A stretch of 64,000 nucleotides of DNA from UBA6265 sp964526965 (GTDB taxonomy: Bacteria; Chloroflexota; Chloroflexia; Thermomicrobiales; UBA6265): positions 1-64,000 of the forward strand of contig CAZGML010000008.1 of NCBI GenBank assembly GCA_964526965.1. Reading direction: 5' to 3'. Below are positions 8,497 through 16,555 of the stretch, one piece after another. Both the position numbers and the translations under genes were made by a program. The stretch's first letter is position 1. Each line of letters starts with the position of its first letter. Below the pieces are notes generated by a model. It made no database searches, was not told the origin of the DNA, and worked only from the letters and a program-made list of their open reading frames with translations.

Positions 8497-9312
8497 TTAG
8501 TCGCCCGCGAGGCCGGGTTGGCCGTCCTCAGCGTGGGCCTGGCGCTCCTGGTGCGTTTCCGGCTCCTCCTCCTCGTCATCATGCCCGGCGGCTGCCAGGA
8601 AGATGTAGATGAGGGTGAGCAGGGCGAACACCAGCGCCTGAATGGTACCGAAGAGAACTTCGAGACCAAGAAAAAGTACTGGCAACAGAACCGGCACAAC
8701 AGCGATCTTTACCGCGTTGGCGATTGCATAGCCGACACCCAGCAGCACTTCACCAGCAAACACGTTTCCGAAGAGACGAGCGGCCAGCGAAATGATGCGG
8801 CTGAGTTCAGATACAACTTCAATGGGAAAGATGAATGCGGGCGTGGCCATGTGCTTGAGGCGGCCACCAACACCGTGAGCGCGAATGCCGAACACTTGCA
8901 CCGCAATAAACGTGGTGGTGCTCATGGCGAGCGTCATGTTCAGGTCAGCTGTGGGTGGGCGCATAAGCGGTACATCGCCAACAAGGATCGAGCCCACACC
9001 CGGCAACAGGCCGGAGAAGTTTGCAAGGATAATAAAGATAAAGAGGCCAGAAACGAGGGGGAAAATGGTTCGCCCGAGCTTCTTGCCTCCGGTTGATTCT
9101 ACGAGGTTGAGCAGGTAGCTGATGATGAATTCGACTGCTCCACCGAACCGTCCTCCGGTTTTGGGGTCTTCGGTGATTCGTTTGGCTGCAATGCGGCCCA
9201 CAATCAGGATCAGTGTCATCACCACAAGCATCATGAAGAAACTGTTTGTGATGGGAATGGGCCCGATGTGGAATAAAGGTTCCGCATACAGAACGATATG
9301 CATGTCATCCAT
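8497..9312 (-). CDS. atpB: F1Fo ATP synthase a subunit
   Basis: 271 residues with about five to six membrane helices. The a subunit forms the two proton half-channels against the c-ring. The essential arginine is in LAARLFGNVFAGEVLL, matching E. coli Arg210. The C-terminus carries an unusual charged tail after the last helix (HDDEEEEPETHQERQAHAED), about 30 residues rich in acidic and His residues and facing the cytoplasm. It is second in the operon after the atpI-type gene. Confidence 0.96.
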   Translation of the reverse strand: MDDMHIVLYAEPLFHIGPIPITNSFFMMLVVMTLILIVGRIAAKRITEDPKTGGRFGGAVEFIISYLLNLVESTGGKKLGRTIFPLVSGLFIFIILANFSGLLPGVGSILVGDVPLMRPPTADLNMTLAMSTTTFIAVQVFGIRAHGVGGRLKHMATPAFIFPIEVVSELSRIISLAARLFGNVFAGEVLLGVGYAIANAVKIAVVPVLLPVLFLGLEVLFGTIQALVFALLTLIYIFLAAAGHDDEEEEPETHQERQAHAEDGQPGLAGD

Positions 9313-9372
9313 GTTGTGCTAGCGCCTCTCTACCGAACTGCAGCGTGAGTACATACTTCTGAACTGCATACT

Positions 9373-9687
9373 TCAATGATCATTGTTCGGGGGAACGTTC
9401 TGTTCTTTATCCTTCTGGCGATTTTCCAGCCTGGTGCCAAGAGGCCCCGCACTCTTGTCGTTCCGGCTTATAAGAACCAACTCCCAGAGTTGGTAACCGG
9501 CCGCTATCAGGCCTAGCGCCAAACCGATAATCGTCCACAAGGGTGCAGAATTCAACTTGATATCGAGCCACACTCCGCCCCCGACCAGCACAGCCAATGA
9601 TATCGCGATACCAAAGCCTAGTGTCGTGGCTATTCCTATGGAATAGAGGTTACGTCCGGATCGCTCCGAACCGGATTTGTCGCTCAC
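9373..9687 (-). CDS. atpI: AtpI/AtpZ-type small membrane protein of the ATP synthase operon
   Basis: 104 residues from a GTG start at 9687, preceded by GGGGGTAGGG. It has two membrane helices (about 17-40 and 50-70) and a hydrophilic C-terminal tail. Position ahead of atpB and the pattern IGLALGLIAAGYQLW identify the AtpI/AtpZ group, which assists c-ring assembly or Mg2+ handling in other bacteria. An ATG at 9759 would give 24 more residues, but it lies upstream of the predicted transcription start (near 9740), so it is rejected. The N-terminal start is the least certain part. Confidence 0.8.
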   Translation of the reverse strand: MSDKSGSERSGRNLYSIGIATTLGFGIAISLAVLVGGGVWLDIKLNSAPLWTIIGLALGLIAAGYQLWELVLISRNDKSAGPLGTRLENRQKDKEQNVPPNNDH

Positions 9688-9746
9688 AATCCCTACCCCC
9701 TGGGCAACGCACAGCACACGGTGCTCCTCGTTTACCCTCAGCCGGG

Positions 9747-9775
9747 ATTGTAGCAGCAATTATTTCTGTGATCAA
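9747..9775 (-). promoter_or_regulatory. Sigma70-like promoter of the ATP synthase operon
   Basis: On the minus strand: TTGATC (9775-9770), 17-nt spacer, TACAAT (9752-9747). Transcription would begin near 9740 and cover all nine atp genes. The -35 box lies inside the TGTGA-N6-TCACA palindrome. The promoter placement also supports the GTG start of atpI. Confidence 0.65.
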
Positions 9776-9782
9776 AATCACA
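9767..9782. promoter_or_regulatory. CRP/FNR-like palindrome over the atp -35 box
   Basis: The sequence TGTGATCAAAATCACA is a perfect TGTGA-N6-TCACA inverted repeat, the consensus of CRP-family regulators. Its centre is about 35 nt upstream of the predicted start site and it covers the -35 hexamer. A bound protein would therefore more likely repress than activate. The regulator is not in this window. Confidence 0.55.
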
Positions 9783-9823
9783 AGCGACGCTTCTACCTGA
9801 TTTATTCATATAAACCGGCGGTT

Positions 9824-10828
9824 CTACAGCAGCACGAACCCTTGTCCCAACGGATCTGAAGGATCAATAAAAAACTGGTGCATCCCCGTAACCTGCCCGC
9901 GACCGGCAATTTCGACGATGATACCGGGCCGACCTTCGACTTCCACGGTGGTGCTGATTCGGCCGGTCATCGTGCTTTCCATCAGGCTTTCGCTTACATA
10001 CGGCTGACCCACTTGCAGCTCATCATCCTCTGCCATGCACGCCATTGTAGCGCTCATTCCGGTGCCACACGGAGATCGGTCGATAAGGCCGTTGAGGTAG
10101 ACCGTTGCGTTTCGGGTGTTCGCCTCGTCGCTCTTGGCATCGCCGAGAATAACCGTGCCGAAGATACCGCCAAGGTTGGGATCGAGCGGGTGCTCCATGG
10201 AGATCTGCGATGTGACTGCTTCACTAACTGCGAGACCGGCAGACTTGATTGCGTGTGCCTTGTTTGTTTCCAGATCGATTCCGAGGTCTTCCGCCCGGGC
10301 TATTGCGTACCAGTTGCCGCCATAGGCGACATCTACCTTGACGCTGCCATCTCCATACGGAACCTCAAGATCCTTGTGCGTGCGGAAGCTCGGCACATTA
10401 CGGAATCGCACACCTTGCACGCGGCCATTATCGACACTCGCCCGTGCCTGAATCGGGCCAGCCCACGTCTCGAAACTTATGCGAACCTCTGGCCCATCGC
10501 TGGGCGTAGCGCCCGATTCAATGAGGGTTGTCGCCAGCGCGATCATGCCGTGACCGCTCATCGGCTTATAGCCACCAGCGGACATGAAAATAACGCCGTA
10601 ATCGATTTCCGGATCAATAGAAGGCACCAGCAGCGCTCCGGTCATACCCGAGTGTCCACGCGGTTCGGCCAGGAGCCAGCCTCGCACATAATCGTATTTC
10701 TGCTGCATCTCGGTGACCTGATCGCGCAGCGGAGCGGGCGTCAGCCGGGGGGCACCAAATGTGATTAACCGCAGCGGTTGCCCGCCCACGTGGGAATCGA
10801 TGGTGCTGAAGACTTCTTTCCAGCGCAT
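9824..10828 (-). CDS. Proline racemase superfamily protein (probable trans-3-hydroxy-L-proline dehydratase or 4-hydroxyproline epimerase)
   Basis: 334 residues from the ATG at 10828, which has GAGGAG 6 nt upstream; an ATG at 10861 lacks a site. The superfamily has two catalytic positions. The first is Ser91 in KPMSGHGMI, where true proline racemases have Cys. The second is Cys254 in DRSPCGTGMSA. Ser/Cys (or Thr/Cys) pairs are known for trans-3-hydroxyproline dehydratases and some 4-hydroxyproline epimerases, so racemase activity on proline is unlikely. No other hydroxyproline catabolic gene is adjacent. It ends just upstream of the atp promoter and may form a unit with the gene at 10884-11651, also on the minus strand. 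Confidence 0.85.
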   Translation of the reverse strand: MRWKEVFSTIDSHVGGQPLRLITFGAPRLTPAPLRDQVTEMQQKYDYVRGWLLAEPRGHSGMTGALLVPSIDPEIDYGVIFMSAGGYKPMSGHGMIALATTLIESGATPSDGPEVRISFETWAGPIQARASVDNGRVQGVRFRNVPSFRTHKDLEVPYGDGSVKVDVAYGGNWYAIARAEDLGIDLETNKAHAIKSAGLAVSEAVTSQISMEHPLDPNLGGIFGTVILGDAKSDEANTRNATVYLNGLIDRSPCGTGMSATMACMAEDDELQVGQPYVSESLMESTMTGRISTTVEVEGRPGIIVEIAGRGQVTGMHQFFIDPSDPLGQGFVLL

Positions 10829-10883
10829 GTGCTTCTCCTCAACGGATCCGTATGGATCCATTTGCCTTCTATAGAATACGTGG

Positions 10884-11651
10884 CTACCACCACCCGTAGG
10901 GAATGTTAAAGCGAGGATCGAGCATGGGGTACCGTTCCAAATTAAGCATCATCGCTACCCGGTCCAGAAAGGCAGCATATTCATCTGGCGCCAGCAATCG
11001 TTCAATTTGTGCCAGCATATCGGAATTCTCGATAAATGCACGCAGGTCGTCCTTCAACTCGGTGCGGATGGGCTCCTCCACGAATTGCCACATCACGGTG
11101 CGGAGCTTTGGCTCAACGTGAAAGCTGAGTCCGTGATCTATGCCAAATGGCCGGCCGGCTTCGCTCACAAGGCAATGAGTCAGCTTGCGATCTGCATTGT
11201 TGATGATGTGATCGAAGAGAACAAAGCGCTCATTTTCTATGGTGTCCGCGCCCCAGAACTCCTCCGCATCGTCTCGTTCCTCAGTGTGCGGCACGAATAT
11301 TTGCAGGCTCCCTTCTCCGTAGGGACCATCGCGCAGTACCGTTGGCGGGACGATATCCCAACCGAGTGCATCTGACACCAGCCACGAGGCCATCTCGCGG
11401 TGGTGAAGCGTGCCAAACGGGAAGTCGTGGAGCGGGCGCTCACCGGCGGTGGGTTTGTAGATGCCCAGGTGTTGCTGGTCTTCGTGCTCCAACGCGACAG
11501 CAAATGTGTGATTGCTACCCCATGGAACGAGCTCGGCAGCGGTGATTTCGGCATGCGTGAGCAAGGGGATCGCCTCTTCCCGGGTGAGCTCGTGCAGCTG
11601 CACCGGCTCACCTGTCCTGGAATCTTTCAATTCGAGTTTAAGCTCCGGCAT
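10884..11651 (-). CDS. SCO1664-family protein (PI3/PI4-kinase-like fold)
   Basis: 255 residues from the ATG at 11651 (AAGGTGG upstream). Characteristic stretches are GSNHTFAVAL, GIYKPTAGERPLHDFPFGTL, GWDIVPPTVLRDGPYGEGS, FDHIINNADRK and FGIDHGLSFH. These match the actinobacterial and Chloroflexota SCO1664 family, annotated as phosphatidylinositol 3/4-kinase-like. The D-x3-NADR-K and IDHGLSF motifs correspond to kinase catalytic and metal-binding loops. The substrate is unknown; a small-molecule or protein phosphotransferase is possible. It is divergent from the FAH gene with a 91-nt gap. Confidence 0.8.
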   Translation of the reverse strand: MPELKLELKDSRTGEPVQLHELTREEAIPLLTHAEITAAELVPWGSNHTFAVALEHEDQQHLGIYKPTAGERPLHDFPFGTLHHREMASWLVSDALGWDIVPPTVLRDGPYGEGSLQIFVPHTEERDDAEEFWGADTIENERFVLFDHIINNADRKLTHCLVSEAGRPFGIDHGLSFHVEPKLRTVMWQFVEEPIRTELKDDLRAFIENSDMLAQIERLLAPDEYAAFLDRVAMMLNLERYPMLDPRFNIPYGWW

Positions 11652-11742
11652 GTCACCACCTTCCTCGCACATCATAGCCGTAGTGGCGAATCGCCAGTAG
11701 GATAGCTTGCAAGGTTTAATCATATTTCTCGAGGGGAAGAGC

Positions 11743-12510
11743 ATGAAAGTTATCCGATACCAAACAGATTCCGGTGCCCAGGTGGGTGTGTACGATGACC
11801 CAACCGACGTTAAAAAGGCGACCGGATCGATTGCTGAAGGGTTCACCGCTGGCGAATCCGTAGGGTCGCTCGATTCGCTGAAGCTGCTGGCTCCGCTGGA
11901 GCCGGGCAAGATCATGGCGATCGGCCTCAACTATCTCGATCATGTCACGGAGTTGGATAAATCCCGCGAGGTGCCAACCTCTCCGGTGATTTTCATGAAG
12001 CCGCAGTCGGCGGTCATCGGTCCAGAAGAGCCAATCCGACTCGTTAATCCGGAGAATCCCACTCACTACGAAGCCGAGATTTGCGTGGTGATTGGCAAGG
12101 CCGCCACCGATGTGGACGAAGCCGATGCACTGGACTACGTATTTGGGTACACCTGTGGCAACGACGTAAGCGACCGCACGATTCAAAAAGGCAATGGCCA
12201 GTGGATTCGCGGCAAAGGGTTCGACACCTATTGCCCACTGGGTCCGGCCATCGAGACCGATCTCGATATTAGCGACGTACGGGTGAAAAGCCGCCTTAAC
12301 GGTGAGGACCGGCAAAACGAGAGCACGAAGAGCCTGATATTCAATATCCCCTTCCTCATCAGCCACATCAGCAAGGGTATTACGCTGAACCCTGGCGATG
12401 TGATCATGACGGGCACACCGCACGGTGTCGGCCCGATGAAGGATGGCGATGTGATCGAGATCGAGGTCGAAGGCATCGGAGTGCTGCGAAACCCCGTCAC
12501 CAACCGCTAG
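11743..12510 (+). CDS. Fumarylacetoacetate hydrolase family protein
   Basis: 255 residues from the ATG at 11743, GAGGGG upstream. The FAH fold is indicated by GLNYLDHVTELDK (58-73 region), the metal ligands Glu110 and Glu112 in HYEAEICVVIG, Asp141 in GNDVSDRTIQ, RGKGFDTYCPLGP, and MTGTPHGVGPMKDGD. Members cleave C-C bonds or decarboxylate 2-oxo acids (acylpyruvase, 2-hydroxyhepta-diene-dioate isomerase, oxaloacetate decarboxylase). The sequence alone does not choose among them and there is no aromatic-degradation cluster nearby. Confidence 0.9.
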   Translation: MKVIRYQTDSGAQVGVYDDPTDVKKATGSIAEGFTAGESVGSLDSLKLLAPLEPGKIMAIGLNYLDHVTELDKSREVPTSPVIFMKPQSAVIGPEEPIRLVNPENPTHYEAEICVVIGKAATDVDEADALDYVFGYTCGNDVSDRTIQKGNGQWIRGKGFDTYCPLGPAIETDLDISDVRVKSRLNGEDRQNESTKSLIFNIPFLISHISKGITLNPGDVIMTGTPHGVGPMKDGDVIEIEVEGIGVLRNPVTNR

Positions 12511-12542
12511 ACTGGCGTTCATAATTCGTCTCAAATGCCCTT

Positions 12543-12577
12543 GCACGTATACTCTTCCAGTAAACGTGCGGGGCTTT
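12543..12577 (+). terminator. Probable terminator after the FAH-family gene
   Basis: GCACGT-a-TACT pairs with AGTA-a-ACGTGC around a cttcc loop (12543-12569), followed by GGGGCTTTT. The tail is short, so efficiency is uncertain. It separates the FAH gene from ugd. Confidence 0.5.
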
Positions 12578-12632
12578 TGCTATTGAAACTGCTCGTCCCC
12601 CAAAGTTCGCCCACCCTGGAGTTGAAATAACT

Positions 12633-14015
12633 ATGGATATCACAATATTTGGAACCGGATACGTGGGTCTGGTCACCGGCGCATGCCTCGCAGAGAGTGG
12701 TAATACCGTCTACTGCGTTGATGTTGACAAGCAAAAGATCGAAGGTTTGAAAAACGGGATCATACCGATCTACGAGCCTGGCCTGGAAGATTTGGTGGAA
12801 CAGAACACGGCCGCCGGTCGATTGAAGTTCACAACCGATGCGCAGGAAGGTATCGACCATGGTCGCTTTATCTTCATCGCCGTGGGAACACCGCCAAAGG
12901 AAGACGGCTCCAGCGATCTCAGCTATGTGGAATCCGTGGCCAACACAATTGGCGAGAAGCTGAACCACCCGGCAATCGTGATCAACAAGAGCACGGTGCC
13001 GGTTGGAACTGCCGATCGCGTACGCGAGATCGTTGGCGATGCACTCGCAGCCCGTGGCGTGGACGTGGCGTTTGATGTGGTGAGCAACCCGGAGTTCCTG
13101 AAAGAAGGCGCCGCAATTGCAGACTTCCAGCGACCAGATCGCATTGTTGTCGGCGCGGAATCGCCCGAATCCATCGAGGCGATGCGCCAGCTTTACGCAC
13201 CATTCAATCGCAATCACAACCGCTTCATGGCAATGGATATCCGCAGCGCCGAGCTAACCAAGTACGCAGCAAACGCAATGCTCGCCACCAAGATCACATT
13301 TATGAACGAGATCGCGAACATCTCGGAGCGCGTGGGTGCCAATATCGAATCCGTGCGTGTGGGTATCGGGTCGGACTCTCGCATCGGCTACAACTTCATC
13401 TACGCCGGTATTGGCTACGGGGGCAGCTGCTTCCCGAAGGATGTGCGAGCGCTGGTGAACACAGCAGAAGAGCACGGCTATGATGCCCAGCTCATCTCTT
13501 CAATCGAGGATGTTAACGAACGCCAAAAGAAGGTTCTCCTCAAAAAGATCACCGACGTTTACGGGGAGGATTTGCGTGGCCGCACATTTGCCTTGTGGGG
13601 TCTTGCGTTCAAGCCGAAGACAGACGATATGCGCGATGCTCCCAGTCGCGACATCATTGAGGGGCTGTGGGAGCGCGGTGCGCGCGTGAAGGCATTTGAT
13701 CCGGAAGCCATGGAAAGCGCAAAGCGCCTCTACGGCGAATCGGACCAGTTCCAGCTGGTGGGCAACCGGGACGATGCACTTGAGAATGCGGATGCGCTGA
13801 TCATCGCAACCGAATGGCGACAGTTCCGCAGCCCGGATTGGCAACTGCTTCGCGAGCGGCTCACTGACCCCATTATTTTTGACGGTCGCAATATCTACGA
13901 TCCGGATCGCGTCAAGCGTGAAGGACTCTCGTACTACGGTATCGGCCTGGGCGACCGCTCCACTGCTGCTCCCAAAATCCATGCTCCCACCCTGGACGCT
14001 GTCATTGGAGAGTAG
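12633..14015 (+). CDS. ugd: UDP-glucose 6-dehydrogenase
   Basis: 460 residues. It oxidises UDP-glucose to UDP-glucuronate with NAD+, supplying uronic acids for surface polysaccharides. The Rossmann motif FGTGYVGLVTGACLAESG is at the N-terminus, the catalytic cysteine is Cys266 in GYGGSCFPKDV, and the middle and C-terminal UDP-binding domains are present (GLAFKPKTDDMRDAPS). Length is normal, with a short extra C-terminal tail. The next gene starts 4 nt after its stop, so the two are probably co-transcribed. Confidence 0.97.
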   Translation: MDITIFGTGYVGLVTGACLAESGNTVYCVDVDKQKIEGLKNGIIPIYEPGLEDLVEQNTAAGRLKFTTDAQEGIDHGRFIFIAVGTPPKEDGSSDLSYVESVANTIGEKLNHPAIVINKSTVPVGTADRVREIVGDALAARGVDVAFDVVSNPEFLKEGAAIADFQRPDRIVVGAESPESIEAMRQLYAPFNRNHNRFMAMDIRSAELTKYAANAMLATKITFMNEIANISERVGANIESVRVGIGSDSRIGYNFIYAGIGYGGSCFPKDVRALVNTAEEHGYDAQLISSIEDVNERQKKVLLKKITDVYGEDLRGRTFALWGLAFKPKTDDMRDAPSRDIIEGLWERGARVKAFDPEAMESAKRLYGESDQFQLVGNRDDALENADALIIATEWRQFRSPDWQLLRERLTDPIIFDGRNIYDPDRVKREGLSYYGIGLGDRSTAAPKIHAPTLDAVIGE

Positions 14016-14018
14016 CTT

Positions 14019-14873
14019 GTGAAACTGATTCAACAAACGATGTTGATTCGGGACAATCCGGACAACATCTACGCAGCGCTCACATCGAAAGAAGATCTCC
14101 GCCACTGGTGGGGCCTTATCAACGACGCAGCGGACGGCGAGAAGATTTGGTACGGCATGGATCGTCAGTACGAGGTTCCGATCGTAGCGACAGAGCCGGG
14201 CAAGTTCATCTCCTTCGCCTTCGATGCACACCATCCGTACAACGAAGAGCGCGTTGAACCAACCGAGATCAGTATCAGCGTCGCCGAGCATGGCGATGCC
14301 AGCCTCGTGACGGTGGTGCAAAGCATGTTCAGCGATGAGGAGTGGAACACCCTCATCCACGATGGATGGGTCTACTCGCTCCTCAGCCTGCAACTATGGG
14401 TTGAAAGAGGCGTTGCGTTCTCGACCTGGATGGATGAGAAGAAGTTCCACACCGTGAACAAGGTGACGCCACTCCAGCAGGATGCCCACTGGGCCTGGGA
14501 TGCGCTCTCAGGCGGCACGGAAATGGGTCAATGGCTTGAGGCCGAGGTCGCATCAGATCCGGTTGTCGCTGGCGATATCCACATCACCCGGGAGGACGAA
14601 ACCGTTGTTGGTGGCGAGTGGACCTTGCTCAGCGAGCCGCGCAACCTGGTAAGCCACTGGTGGGATCAGAAATCGCTGGAGGAGCACGACGACCCGGGCG
14701 ACATCACGGTGCAGCAGTGGACGATTGTGCCAGCCCAAAATGGCTGCATCGTGAAGCTGACGGAATACGGCTACGACTTCAGCAGGGTCAAGAAATCGCA
14801 AATCCGGCGCATTGAAGCCGCCTGGGATAAATATCTGAAAAACCTGCAGACGCTTGCCGACAAAGCTGAGTAG
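14019..14873 (+). CDS. Tandem SRPBCC (AHSA1-type) domain protein
   Basis: 284 residues from a GTG at 14019, with GGAGAG inside the end of ugd. Two SRPBCC-like halves are visible. Residues 1-140 start with QQTMLIRDNPDNIYAALTSKEDLRHWW. Residues 150-280 start near DAHWAWDALSGGTEMGQWL and contain a second SHWWDQKSLEEHDD block. This fold makes a hydrophobic cavity used in lipid, polyketide or ligand binding and in Hsp90 activators. No catalytic residues can be named. The coupling to ugd may be chance. Confidence 0.75.
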   Translation: MKLIQQTMLIRDNPDNIYAALTSKEDLRHWWGLINDAADGEKIWYGMDRQYEVPIVATEPGKFISFAFDAHHPYNEERVEPTEISISVAEHGDASLVTVVQSMFSDEEWNTLIHDGWVYSLLSLQLWVERGVAFSTWMDEKKFHTVNKVTPLQQDAHWAWDALSGGTEMGQWLEAEVASDPVVAGDIHITREDETVVGGEWTLLSEPRNLVSHWWDQKSLEEHDDPGDITVQQWTIVPAQNGCIVKLTEYGYDFSRVKKSQIRRIEAAWDKYLKNLQTLADKAE

Positions 14874-14903
14874 CTAGCGTTACAGCCAACTGACAGGAAA
14901 ACA

Positions 14904-14943
14904 CCGAAGGCCGGCAGATTTCGAACTGCCGGCCTTCCTCGGT
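14904..14943. terminator. Bidirectional terminator between the SRPBCC gene and ctaB
   Basis: AAGGCCGGCAG (14907-14917) pairs with CTGCCGGCCTT (14926-14936), extendable by CCG/CGG. The minus-strand side ends in GTGTTTTCC and the plus side in CTCGGTTT. The two genes converge here. Confidence 0.7.
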
Positions 14944-14959
14944 TTCAGGAACTGGTTGG

Positions 14960-15877
14960 TTAGCCCAGGATCAGGCGATCAATCGACATCGCCAGGAAGA
15001 TTCCGGCCACGTACCAGATGCTGAAGAAGAACGTCTTGCGGGCTCGCGCCTTGGTCGGATCAGTCAAAAGCTGGAAGGCAAGTCGCAGGAACCAACCTCC
15101 GAGCGCCACAGCGGCTACGAGGTAGATCCAGCCCATGCCGAACGGCTGCAGCAGCAGGCTAATGGCGACCATCATGATGGTGTAGAGAACGATCTGCTTG
15201 CGGGTCTCCTCTTCACCGCTCACGTTCGGAAGCATCGGCACGCCGGCTCGGCCATATTCGCCCTGCTTCAACAGTGCCAGACTCCAGAAGTGCGGCGGCG
15301 TCCAGTAAAAGATGAGCGCGAAGAGGATCCACGCTGGTGCGGAAATAGCACCGGTAACCGCTGCCCAGCCAACCAGCGGCGGCATGGCACCTGCAGCTCC
15401 ACCGATCACGATGTTCTGGCTGGTGCGTCGCTTAAGGATCACTGTGTAAATAACCGAGTAGTAGAAGTTTCCGGCGAGGCCGATAAACGCGGCGACCCAG
15501 TTGGCGCCAAGGCCGAGAATCAGGAAGCCACCAACGGTGAGCGTTGTGGCGAAGATAAACGCGTTGAGCGTGGAAATGCTTCCGTTTGCCGTGCCACGTT
15601 TGCGTGTGCGCGGCATAACCGCATCGATATCGCGATCGTAAATGCAGTTGTATGCGTTGGCGCCTCCAGCGATCATCCATCCACCCAGCAGCGTGACGAT
15701 GATGAGCCAGAAATCCGGGACGGATGCGGACGCGACCATCATAGCGCCGAGCGTGGTGAAAAGCAGCAGGGCCATGATGCCCGGCTTCGTGAGCGCAATG
15801 TAATCGCTAACCACGGCCATGAAGCGGTTTGTTGCAGATTCCTGTCTGGAATGTGCGGCATTCTGGGAATTGATCAT
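14960..15877 (-). CDS. ctaB: Protoheme IX farnesyltransferase (heme O synthase)
   Basis: 305 residues, integral membrane UbiA-type prenyltransferase with about eight to nine helices. It attaches a farnesyl group to heme B for haem-copper oxidases. The first Asp-rich motif reads NAYNCIYDRDIDAVMPRT and the second region YWTPPHFWSLAL is typical of CtaB/CyoE. The rest of a cytochrome oxidase cluster is not in the window. The 340 nt upstream (15878-16217) hold no gene but do hold a plus-strand promoter and leader. Confidence 0.97.
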   Translation of the reverse strand: MINSQNAAHSRQESATNRFMAVVSDYIALTKPGIMALLLFTTLGAMMVASASVPDFWLIIVTLLGGWMIAGGANAYNCIYDRDIDAVMPRTRKRGTANGSISTLNAFIFATTLTVGGFLILGLGANWVAAFIGLAGNFYYSVIYTVILKRRTSQNIVIGGAAGAMPPLVGWAAVTGAISAPAWILFALIFYWTPPHFWSLALLKQGEYGRAGVPMLPNVSGEEETRKQIVLYTIMMVAISLLLQPFGMGWIYLVAAVALGGWFLRLAFQLLTDPTKARARKTFFFSIWYVAGIFLAMSIDRLILG

Positions 15878-16045
15878 ACGAGAACTACTACCTCAAAATC
15901 GGATGGAAGGAACCCTGGTGCACTGCTGGAAATCAGCAGGAGGTACATTCAGTCTACCCTTATTCTTGCAGAAAGACACAACTTTTGTGAGGAACAGCGG
16001 AACGAGGTGGGAAGGGATTTCCCGACACACTCCAAACTGTACCTG

Positions 16046-16074
16046 TTGACATCCGCAAGTAAATCCGGTTATAT
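16046..16074 (+). promoter_or_regulatory. Strong sigma70-like promoter
   Basis: TTGACA (16046-16051), exact consensus, a 17-nt spacer, then TTATAT (16069-16074). The predicted start near 16081 leaves a leader of about 135 nt before the gene at 16218. It is one of the best promoter matches seen in the window. Confidence 0.75.
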
Positions 16075-16081
16075 GCCTTGT

Positions 16082-16194
16082 ACGTGCGGCAACTGAATTG
16101 CACGTGTCGCGGATGTTTGCAACAACATCCGCATTTTGTGAGCGCATTGAGGCGTTCACGCGCATCGACCAGTGCTGATTGCAATGGAGCAATC
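16082..16194 (+). promoter_or_regulatory. Structured 5' leader with three hairpins
   Basis: Three perfect stems occur in order: ACGTGC/GCACGT (16082-16087 and 16100-16105), GCGGATGTT/AACATCCGC (16109-16117 and 16124-16132, followed by ATTTTG), and GATTGC/GCAATC (16177-16182 and 16189-16194). The second resembles an attenuator with a weak T tail. The third ends just before the AAGGAGG ribosome site. It matches no riboswitch class that I recognise. Confidence 0.5.
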
Positions 16195-16217
16195 GTGATT
16201 TCAAGGAGGAAATCGAT

Positions 16218-16478
16218 ATGGTAGCCACTCTTCCCGGTGCCGGTGCGGCACCATCCTGGCTGGTGCCAGGACAGGTTTTGCGATCGTCTGATCCAGGCTG
16301 GCTCGGCAACTTCACGGTTGTTCGACTCGTGCGGGATCGCAATGGTTTCTGCCATGCGATTTTGCATGATGAAAATGGTCGAGAGATCTCCACCTTCGTC
16401 GATCAGATCCAGATCTCGATTGCCGAAGGGATGTTGACCCCCGTCGATCACTTTGCATCCGGAATCCGGCCAAACTAG
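16218..16478 (+). CDS. Small protein of unknown function with a structured leader
   Basis: 86 residues from the ATG at 16218, preceded by a near-perfect AAGGAGG. An upstream in-frame ATG at 16179 lies inside the leader and lacks a site. No signal peptide or membrane helix is visible. The sequence looks like a compact beta domain: WLVPGQVLRSSDPGWLGNFT, then VVRLVRDRNGFCHAILHDENG and REISTFVDQIQISIAEG. The consensus promoter, long leader and strong ribosome site suggest high and regulated expression. I do not recognise the family. A DNA- or RNA-binding or assembly role would be a guess. Confidence 0.65.
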   Translation: MVATLPGAGAAPSWLVPGQVLRSSDPGWLGNFTVVRLVRDRNGFCHAILHDENGREISTFVDQIQISIAEGMLTPVDHFASGIRPN

Positions 16479-16502
16479 GTCCGCACCTGTCAAAGGAATG
16501 AA

Positions 16503-16532
16503 ACAGACCCATCGGGTAACCGGTGGGTCTGT
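16503..16532 (-). terminator. Terminator between the 86-residue gene and mscL
   Basis: ACAGACCCA (16503-16511) pairs perfectly with TGGGTCTGT (16524-16532). On the minus strand the stem is followed by TTTCATTCC, so it best serves mscL. It could also slow plus-strand transcription. Confidence 0.55.
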
Positions 16533-16555
16533 CGGCGTCTACGCATCCATGCGTA

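Noticed and set aside
9688..9759. ATG at 9759 as start of the atpI-type gene
   Set aside because: It lies upstream of the predicted transcription start near 9740, and the added residues are unlike the family.
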